NCBI RefSeq assembly: GCF_025370875.1
Contig: NZ_JAMXFD010000004.1
Span: 310,455 to 360,671 of the forward strand
Direction: 5' to 3'
DNA: 50,217 nt
Source of the DNA: Laspinema palackyanum D2c
GTDB lineage: Bacteria; Cyanobacteriota; Cyanobacteriia; Cyanobacteriales; Laspinemataceae
Shown one piece after another: positions 43,720-50,217 of the stretch; within the stretch, counting starts at the first letter, position 1; the number at the start of each line of letters is the position of its first letter. The position numbers and the translations under genes are program-made. Under the pieces are notes generated by a model. The model saw nothing but the letters and a program-made list of their open reading frames with translations. It was not told the origin of the DNA and searched no databases.

Positions 43720-46700
43720 ATGTTTACTACTTTTTTTGTCAAACGCCCGGTTTTCGCCTCCGTCTGTTCCCTGTTAATTATCATAATTGGGTTAGTCGGT
43801 TATACAAGATTGCCGGTGCAGGAATTTCCCAGCATTGATCCGCCTGTTGTGACGGTATCCACGGTGTATCCCGGTGCCAGTCCCCTCGTGGTAGAAACCG
43901 AAGTCACCGAAATTTTAGAAGGTCAACTGAATGGGATTGAAGGGATTAAAACCCTCACATCCCAAAGTCGAGAAGGGGTGAGTTCGATTACCCTCCAGTT
44001 TAACCTCGATCGCGATATTGATTTGGCCGCCCAAGACGTGCGATCGCGAGTCGATCGGGCCGTGCGTCAACTTCCCGAGGATGTCGATACTCCCCAAGTC
44101 ACTAAACAAGAAGGGGACGTTTCTCCCATCGTGTGGTTTGCCTTATTTGGGGAAAATTACACCTCCCTCGAATTAAGTGACTATGCCGAACAGTTTATTA
44201 CAGACAATATGGAAACTGTTCCTGGTGTCAGTAACATCTTTATCGGGGGTCAACGGCGCTATGCGATGCGATTATGGATCGACCCGGTGAAGTTGGCAGC
44301 GCGGAATTTGACGGTTTTGGATATTGAACGTGCCTTACGTCAAGAAAACTTAGAAATTCCCGGGGGTTTAGTCGAGGGAGAACAATCGGAATATTCGGTA
44401 CGGGTTCTGGGGAGATTGCAAACGCCGTTGGAATATGAAGACTTAATTATTCAGCGCAATCCTGATGGGACGCAAATTCGATTTAAAGATGTGGGACGGG
44501 CGGAAATTGGTGCAGAAAGCGATCGCTCGTTCGTTCGGTTTAAGGGCATTCCGGCAGTTTCTCTAGGGGTAGTAAAGCTCTCTAGTGCCAATACCATTGA
44601 AGTGGCTCGCGCTGCCAAAGCAAAAATGGAGGAACTCTCCAAAAATTTCCCCGAAGGGTTAAATTATCAGGTAGCTTTTGATACTTCGGAATTTGTAGAA
44701 CTCGCCATTGATGAAGTGTGGATTTCCCTTTTTCTGGGAACATTGTTGGTTATTCTGATTATCTTTGTTTTCCTACGGGACTGGCGATCGACGTTAATTC
44801 CTGCCGTCACCATTCCCATTTCCTTGATCGGTGCATTTGCCATCATGTTTATTCTCGGGTATTCTATTAATACCCTGACTTTATTTTCTTTGACCTTAGC
44901 GACTGGGTTAGTCGTGGATGATACGATTGTTGTCCTCGAAAATATTGTCCGGTATATTCAAGAGAAAAACATGAAACCCTACCAAGCCGCAATACTGGGG
45001 GTGGGTGAGGTTGTATTTGCCGTGATTGCCACCACCGTGGTGTTAATTGCTGTGTTTATGCCCGTCGGTTTTTCTGGGGGAAATACCGGGCGGTTATTTA
45101 CCGAATTTGCCCTCACTCTCGCTGGGTCGGTGGTAATTTCTTCTTTTGTTGCCTTGACCTTAGCACCGGCATTATCTGCCCGCATTTTAAAGCGAGATGC
45201 AGAAATGAAAGGCGGAATATTTGCGATTATCGAATTCTTTTTTGATCGCATGGAACGGTTATATCGGTGGTCTTTGCGAAAAATCATGCCCTTTAAAGCG
45301 ATTGTTGTAATTGCCTTTATCGGGTCCTTAGCTTTAACCGTTTTCTTATTTAATCAAGTCCCTAAAGAATTCATTCCCACCGATGACCGAGGGGCAATTT
45401 TTACGATTGTTCGAGGTCCGCAAGGGGTGACGATTAATTACACCGATAATGTGATGCAGCAGGTGGAAGAGGCGTATAGTAAAATCCCGGAAGTTAGAAG
45501 TTATTTAACCATTGGTGCATTTGGTCGGGGGACTCCCGGTCAAGTGAATCAGGGATTTGCCTTTGTTCGCCTCCAACCTTGGGCGGAACGAACCGAAGAG
45601 GGTCAGTCTCAACAAGACATTATTGGTCGCTTATTCGGGCAGTTTTCCCAGATTACAGATGCGGTCGTTTTACCCATTAATCCCCCTTCTTTACCGGGCG
45701 CTGGGTTTAGTCAACCTGTAGAATTCGTGTTGCAAGGCAGTGATTTAGAGGAACTGGCTCGGGTTTCAGAAGAATTGGCAAATAAAGCCAATGAATTGCC
45801 GGAATTAATGAACGTTGACACCGATTTAACCCTGACTAAACCGGAACTATTAATTACCATTGATCGCGCACAAGCAGCGAATTTAGGTATTTCGGTCCAG
45901 GATATTTCCCGAACCTTACAAATTATGTTTGGGGGACAGCAGATTACCAATTTTAACCGAGGAAACCGCCGGTATGATGTCATGGTCCAATCGGAAAAAG
46001 AATTCCGTTCTTCTCCCCAAGATATCGAACAAACCTATATTCGCACACAGTCTGGGCAGTCTGTTCCGCTCAGTAGTGTAGTGACGGTTAGTCCTTCAAC
46101 GACACCCCCGCAAATTAACCACTATAATCGCTATCGTGCGGCGACAATTTCGGGTTCTCCCGCCCAAGGATTTACCTTGGGAGATGCCTTGAATGCCTTA
46201 GAAAATTTAGCTCCTTCCGTTATTCCTGCTGATATGCGAGTGACTCTCTCGGGTCAGTCTTTGGAATATCGAGAATCTGGACAATCGACCCTATTTATCT
46301 TCGGGTTATCCCTGGTCTTTATTTTCTTGGTGTTAGCGGCTCAGTTTGAAAGCTACATTGACCCAATCATCATTCTTTTGGCTGTTCCTTTGTCCCTTTT
46401 GGGGGCATTTTCCGCGTTGTTAATGGCGGGGCTAGATTTAAACATTTACAGTCAAATTGGGTTAATCATGCTGATTGGCTTGGCAACGAAAAACTCAATT
46501 TTGATTGTGGAATTTGCCAATCAGCGTCGGGAAGAAGGACTCTCGATTACCAAGGCGGCGATCGATTCGGCAAGGGTGAGATTTCGTCCCATTTTGATGA
46601 CCGCTTTTTCTACCATTTTCGGATTGTTACCCCTAGCATTTGCCACGGGGGCGGGGGCAGCGGCCCGGGTGGCGATCGGGATGTCCGTTGTTGGCGGAAT

Positions 46701-46926
46701 GTTTGTTTCTACGGTATTAAGTTTGTATGTCATTCCGGTGTTTTATACTATTGCCATGAAAGCGCAATATCGGTTAATGCACAAAGGACATGATGAAACA
46801 GAAAACACGGTTTTGACAGAAACTATAGAACAGGAGTCGTTTTCCAATGGGAATGGTAAGACTACCCAAACCTTGAGAAAAGTAGAACAAGGCGATCGCG
46901 AAAATCTCCCCTCGGGACGACGCTAA
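43720..46926 (+). CDS. RND efflux pump permease (HAE1/AcrB type)
   Basis: A 1068-residue inner-membrane proton-driven pump if started at the ATG giving MFTTFFVKRPVFASV, the usual beginning of the family; a TTG at 43654 would add 22 unconserved residues. Twelve membrane helices in two halves, with two large periplasmic loops between helices 1-2 and 7-8. The proton relay in helix 4 is present as GLVVDDTIVVLENI (Asp-Asp). It forms a tripartite pump with the adaptor upstream; no outer-membrane TolC gene is nearby. Substrate cannot be read from sequence. Polar C-terminal tail of ~50 residues. Confidence 0.95.
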   Translation: MFTTFFVKRPVFASVCSLLIIIIGLVGYTRLPVQEFPSIDPPVVTVSTVYPGASPLVVETEVTEILEGQLNGIEGIKTLTSQSREGVSSITLQFNLDRDIDLAAQDVRSRVDRAVRQLPEDVDTPQVTKQEGDVSPIVWFALFGENYTSLELSDYAEQFITDNMETVPGVSNIFIGGQRRYAMRLWIDPVKLAARNLTVLDIERALRQENLEIPGGLVEGEQSEYSVRVLGRLQTPLEYEDLIIQRNPDGTQIRFKDVGRAEIGAESDRSFVRFKGIPAVSLGVVKLSSANTIEVARAAKAKMEELSKNFPEGLNYQVAFDTSEFVELAIDEVWISLFLGTLLVILIIFVFLRDWRSTLIPAVTIPISLIGAFAIMFILGYSINTLTLFSLTLATGLVVDDTIVVLENIVRYIQEKNMKPYQAAILGVGEVVFAVIATTVVLIAVFMPVGFSGGNTGRLFTEFALTLAGSVVISSFVALTLAPALSARILKRDAEMKGGIFAIIEFFFDRMERLYRWSLRKIMPFKAIVVIAFIGSLALTVFLFNQVPKEFIPTDDRGAIFTIVRGPQGVTINYTDNVMQQVEEAYSKIPEVRSYLTIGAFGRGTPGQVNQGFAFVRLQPWAERTEEGQSQQDIIGRLFGQFSQITDAVVLPINPPSLPGAGFSQPVEFVLQGSDLEELARVSEELANKANELPELMNVDTDLTLTKPELLITIDRAQAANLGISVQDISRTLQIMFGGQQITNFNRGNRRYDVMVQSEKEFRSSPQDIEQTYIRTQSGQSVPLSSVVTVSPSTTPPQINHYNRYRAATISGSPAQGFTLGDALNALENLAPSVIPADMRVTLSGQSLEYRESGQSTLFIFGLSLVFIFLVLAAQFESYIDPIIILLAVPLSLLGAFSALLMAGLDLNIYSQIGLIMLIGLATKNSILIVEFANQRREEGLSITKAAIDSARVRFRPILMTAFSTIFGLLPLAFATGAGAAARVAIGMSVVGGMFVSTVLSLYVIPVFYTIAMKAQYRLMHKGHDETENTVLTETIEQESFSNGNGKTTQTLRKVEQGDRENLPSGRR

Positions 46927-46972
46927 GTCAATTGGAAGTTACGTCTCGACCCGATGTAACTTCCAATTGACT
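46926..46972 (+). terminator. Long hairpin at the end of the efflux operon
   Basis: A 17-bp perfect stem, AGTCAATTGGAAGTTAC paired with GTAACTTCCAATTGACT around a 13-nt loop, begins at the last base of the permease stop codon. There is no long T run; it may end or protect the transcript. Confidence 0.65.
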
Positions 46973-47094
46973 CTAATTTCCTCTGCCCCCTCTAAACTTT
47001 AAGCAAACAATAATTAGTTTCCCCTTGCCGGGTTACCGGGAATTACAATATACTAAATTAGCTTGTACCTATCGTTAAAACCACAGCCCTAAAA

Positions 47095-47241
47095 ATGGCC
47101 CGAGATGAGTTATTACAAATTCGGATCAGTACCCAAGAAAAAGAGCGTCTGCAATTAGAAGCAGAGCGACGTGGGGTATCCATGTCTGAAGTCATTCGTG
47201 ACTATATCAAACGTTTGCCTAAATCAAAAAAAGAAGAGTAA
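47095..47241 (+). CDS. Small ribbon-helix-helix protein
   Basis: A 48-residue protein: MARDELLQIRISTQEKERLQ, then EAERRGVSMSEVIRDYIKRL and a basic tail. This is a complete CopG/Arc-type ribbon-helix-helix unit (strand LLQIRIS, two helices split by RGVSMS). Such proteins bind DNA as dimers and may be antitoxins or local regulators. No toxin is adjacent; the S9 peptidase gene starts 139 nt downstream. Confidence 0.8.
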   Translation: MARDELLQIRISTQEKERLQLEAERRGVSMSEVIRDYIKRLPKSKKEE

Positions 47242-47380
47242 TTCCGCCGGTAAACTTCATTCAGGACCCCAAGGGTCTCATCCCAACCCGGCCTGAATTT
47301 CCCTCACTCGGGAATGACAGTCTTTTTGATATGGTATCTATAGTGACTTGATTGATGTCCTCGACGGAAAGAGATAGAAT

Positions 47381-49315
47381 ATGTCTACCCCCCAAATTGC
47401 CCCTTATGGTTCCTGGAAATCCCCGATTACCTCTTCGGCGATCGTCGCTGGCAGTATTGGACTCGGGCAAATTTTTTGGGACAATCAAACCCTGTATTGG
47501 TTGGAAATGCGACCCCAAGAAGCAGGCAGAAATGTTCTCGTGTCGCGATCGCCTCAAGGAGAAATCCAGGATATCGTCCCGGCACCCTTCAACGTTCGCA
47601 CCCGCGTTTGTGAATATGGCGGCGGTGCTTTTACCGTCAGCAATGGCACCGTTTATTTCTCCAACTTCAGCGACTCGCGCCTCTACCGTCAATCCCAGGG
47701 AGAAGAACCGCAACCCCTCACGCCCGAAGCGAATATGCGCTATGCCGATTTTACCGTCGATACGCCCCGGGGACGCTTAATTTCGGTGCGAGAAGACCAT
47801 ACCAGCGCGGGAGAACCCGTCACCAGTTTAGTCAGCATTAACTTAGCAGAGGGTGCAGATATCCGCGTCTTAGTCGCCGGAGAAGACTTTTATGCCACTC
47901 CCCGCCTCAGTCCCGATGGCAAATATCTCTGTTGGTTAAGTTGGAATCATCCCAATATGCCTTGGGATGGCACCGAACTGTGGATCGCCCAAATCAACCC
48001 TGATGCTTCTCTCGGCGAAACCCAACAAGTCGCCGGAGGCGTGGATGAGTCAATTTTTCAACCCCAATGGTCGCCGGATGGTACTCTGTATTTTGTCTCG
48101 GATCGCTCAGGATGGTGGAATCTCTACCGATCGCACCCCACCACCGGCAAAATTGAACCCGTCTGCGAAATGGCGGCAGAATTTGGACTCCCCCAGTGGG
48201 TGTTTGGGATGTCTACTTATGGATTTGCCAGCAGCAGTCACCTAATCTGCACCTACACCCAATCCGGAATCTGGCATTTAGGCAGTATTAACCTAACAAC
48301 CGGCATTCTCCAGGAAATCGAAACGCCCTACACCTCCTTTAGTTCCCTGCAAGTCAACGGCGATCGCGTGGCATTCATCGGCGGTTCCCCCACCGAACCC
48401 ACGGCGATCGCGCAATACCATCTCGACAGCAGCGAACTGCAAATCATCCGCAAATCCACCACCTTAACCGTCGATCGCGCCTACCTCTCCCAACCCCAAC
48501 CCGTAGAATTTCCCACCGAAAACGGATTAACCGCATACGGCATCTTTTATCCGCCCAATAATCAGGATTACATGGCCCCCGAAGGTGAATTACCGCCCCT
48601 GTTAGTCAAAAGTCATGGCGGACCCACTTCCTCCGCCAGCAGCAGTCTCAGTTTAAGCATTCAATATTGGACCTCCCGGGGATTTGCCGTCTTGGATGTC
48701 AACTATGGCGGCAGTAGCGGATATGGACGGGAGTATCGGCAACGCCTAGAGAATCGCTGGGGAATTGTCGATGTCGATGACTGTGCCAATGGCGCGAAAT
48801 ATCTCGGGGAACAAGGATGGGTAGATAGCAACCGACTGGCGATCGCCGGAGGCAGTGCAGGCGGTTATACAACCCTCTGCGCCCTCACCTACCGGGATGT
48901 CTTCAAAGCCGGTGCCAGCTATTATGGAGTCAGTGACTTAGAAGCCTTGGCGAAAGAAACTCATAAATTTGAGTCCCGCTATCTCGATAAATTAATCGGT
49001 CCCTATCCGGAAGCCAAGCAAATTTACATCGAGCGTTCTCCCATCCATGCTTGCGATCGCATTTCCTGCCCCGTCATCTTTTTCCAAGGATTAGAAGACC
49101 AAATTGTTCCTCCAAACCAAGCCGAAGCAATGGTTAATGCCTTAAAACAAAAAGGTATTCCCGTTGCCTATCTTCCCTTTGAAGGTGAACAGCATGGTTT
49201 CCGGCGATCGGAAAATATTCAACGGGCTTTAGATGGAGAATTTTACTTTTATTCGAGAATTTTTGGCTTTGAACCCGCAGAGAAACTAGAACCCGTCCCC
49301 ATCGACAATTTCTAA
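47381..49315 (+). CDS. S9-family prolyl oligopeptidase-like peptidase
   Basis: A 644-residue serine peptidase. Residues ~1-390 form a beta-propeller with WD/TolB-like turns (TPRLSPDGKYLCWLSW; FQPQWSPDGTLYFVSDRSG). The C-terminal alpha/beta-hydrolase has catalytic S492 in GGSAGGY, D573 in LEDQIVPP and H605 in GEQHGF. No signal peptide, so cytoplasmic. It probably trims peptides as a dipeptidyl or acyl-aminoacyl peptidase. GGAAAGAGAT precedes the ATG. It is followed by a rhomboid gene 38 nt later, suggesting co-transcription. Confidence 0.94.
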   Translation: MSTPQIAPYGSWKSPITSSAIVAGSIGLGQIFWDNQTLYWLEMRPQEAGRNVLVSRSPQGEIQDIVPAPFNVRTRVCEYGGGAFTVSNGTVYFSNFSDSRLYRQSQGEEPQPLTPEANMRYADFTVDTPRGRLISVREDHTSAGEPVTSLVSINLAEGADIRVLVAGEDFYATPRLSPDGKYLCWLSWNHPNMPWDGTELWIAQINPDASLGETQQVAGGVDESIFQPQWSPDGTLYFVSDRSGWWNLYRSHPTTGKIEPVCEMAAEFGLPQWVFGMSTYGFASSSHLICTYTQSGIWHLGSINLTTGILQEIETPYTSFSSLQVNGDRVAFIGGSPTEPTAIAQYHLDSSELQIIRKSTTLTVDRAYLSQPQPVEFPTENGLTAYGIFYPPNNQDYMAPEGELPPLLVKSHGGPTSSASSSLSLSIQYWTSRGFAVLDVNYGGSSGYGREYRQRLENRWGIVDVDDCANGAKYLGEQGWVDSNRLAIAGGSAGGYTTLCALTYRDVFKAGASYYGVSDLEALAKETHKFESRYLDKLIGPYPEAKQIYIERSPIHACDRISCPVIFFQGLEDQIVPPNQAEAMVNALKQKGIPVAYLPFEGEQHGFRRSENIQRALDGEFYFYSRIFGFEPAEKLEPVPIDNF

Positions 49316-49353
49316 TCAAAACCTAGGCCAATTGTCTATTAAGAGGTAGAAGA

Positions 49354-49935
49354 ATGAGCAGAAACAATGTCAAAGCGATCGCCGAAACCCTAAAAACCCA
49401 AATTCTGATTTTGGGTGGCTTTGTCGCCATCATGTGGATTGTCCAAATTCTCAACCTCTTCCTGTTCCGAAACACCTTACTCATTTATGGCGTTTTGCCT
49501 CGTCACCCAGACACCCTACGCGGCATTCTATTTATGCCGTTTTTACATGGAGGATTCCCCCATTTAATCGCCAATACCGTCCCATTTGTAACCCTCGGCT
49601 GGTTCGTCATGGTTCGGGAAATTCGCGATTTTTGGGTCGTCACTGCTATAACCATGTTAGTCAGTGGATTAGGGGTTTGGGTATTTGGTTCTCCAGGATG
49701 GCATATCGGAGCCAGTGGAGTGGTATTCGGCTATTTAGGTTATCTCCTCTCGCGCGGGTTTTTTGAACGAAATTTACCCTCAATTCTGCTATCCATCATC
49801 GTCGGTGTATTGTATGGGGGCATTATCATCGGCGTATTACCCATACAAGCGGGTGTTTCCTGGGAAGGTCATTTATTCGGATTGATTGGCGGTGGAATCG
49901 CCGCTTGGTGGTTATCACGCCGTCCGTCAATTTAG
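49354..49935 (+). CDS. Rhomboid intramembrane serine protease
   Basis: A 193-residue membrane protein with six hydrophobic segments. The active site is complete: S121 in GASG, H173 in GHLFGLIGG, plus the conserved HLIAN (HxxxN) motif in the second helix and a GxxxG-like GLIGGGIAAW. Rhomboids cut membrane anchors. The short size matches the minimal six-helix core. It probably shares a transcript with the S9 peptidase. Confidence 0.93.
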   Translation: MSRNNVKAIAETLKTQILILGGFVAIMWIVQILNLFLFRNTLLIYGVLPRHPDTLRGILFMPFLHGGFPHLIANTVPFVTLGWFVMVREIRDFWVVTAITMLVSGLGVWVFGSPGWHIGASGVVFGYLGYLLSRGFFERNLPSILLSIIVGVLYGGIIIGVLPIQAGVSWEGHLFGLIGGGIAAWWLSRRPSI

Positions 49936-49978
49936 TACAGCAGAACAATTGGGCGATCGCTTTTAGAGGCGATCGCTG

Positions 49979-50086
49979 ATATAGCGCGTCTAAATCATTC
50001 TGGCATACAGATAGCGAGCAAGATGCTCGCACTACAAGACTTTCAGTCTTGGAGCAATTGTCAAATTCATTTAGGGTCGCTATATA
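49979..50086. mobile_element. MITE-like element, copy 2
   Basis: About 108 bp with ends ATATAGCGCGTCTAAATCAT and (reverse complement) ATATAGCGACCCTAAATGAA. The interior GCGAGCAAGATGCTCGCACT is shared with copy 1 at 40805. The sequence GTGCGAGCATCTTGCTCGC at ~50126-50144 is the inverted form of the interior, so a third partial copy lies next to it. Confidence 0.75.
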
Positions 50087-50217
50087 ACGGTTCCCAAAGT
50101 TATTCGCGTACATTCTTGTGGAGTGCGAGCATCTTGCTCGCCTGGTTGACTGACAAAACTTAGTCAGGCGGATACTTGTAAGTATGTATTTTGAACTCAA
50201 TACGGTAGGTACGGTCG

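Overview
The window comes from a cyanobacterium, most likely a filamentous one. It carries psbU (extrinsic photosystem II protein), btpA, ycf46 and ycf35, is rich in the HIP1 octamer GCGATCGC, and has the large signalling proteins typical of filamentous cyanobacterial genomes. I could not identify the species.

Left end (1-7464, all on the minus strand): a nine-gene co-oriented cluster that looks like a composite conflict (defence-type) locus. In transcription order it reads: a membrane/coiled-coil protein ending in a P-loop-less STAND-like domain, a MoxR-type AAA ATPase, a vWA protein, HicB and HicA, a MNT nucleotidyltransferase, a HEPN/HepT toxin, a second MNT, and a large HEAT-repeat protein that runs off the window. 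The first three genes overlap. HicB/HicA and MNT/HepT overlap by 4 nt, and HepT/MNT2 by 11 nt. The composition fits the vWA-MoxR-associated conflict systems, here with two toxin-antitoxin modules embedded. This is the strongest candidate for an undescribed system in the window.

7.5-15.7 kb: a DUF433 gene, 1 kb of palindromic intergenic repeats, a ribbon-helix-helix gene upstream of ycf46 and ycf35, a membrane protein, a decayed small gene, cysQ convergent with a DUF58 gene, and a structured non-coding stretch with nested palindromes.

15.7-35 kb: mostly chromosomal housekeeping and signalling genes. These are btpA, a VKOR-thioredoxin fusion, a CHASE2-PAS-GGDEF cyclase, a small exported peptide, nadB, psbU, an FHA-adenylate cyclase, a DUF3120 membrane protein, uppP, an 1801-residue Ser/Thr kinase-ATPase-GAF-histidine kinase, and a DUF512 radical-SAM protein.

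35-41.6 kb: a plastic region. Fragments of the DUF512 3' end and of a padR gene occur twice, bracketing a LEA-like repeat protein with a duplicated leader, a luxR remnant, a metallophosphoesterase and a GT61 glycosyltransferase. MITE-like elements sit here and at the right end.

41-50 kb: a PadR regulator with a palindrome abutting its start codon, then an RND efflux pair (adaptor with an exact 26-residue-period coiled coil, plus permease), a 48-residue RHH protein, an S9 peptidase and a rhomboid protease.
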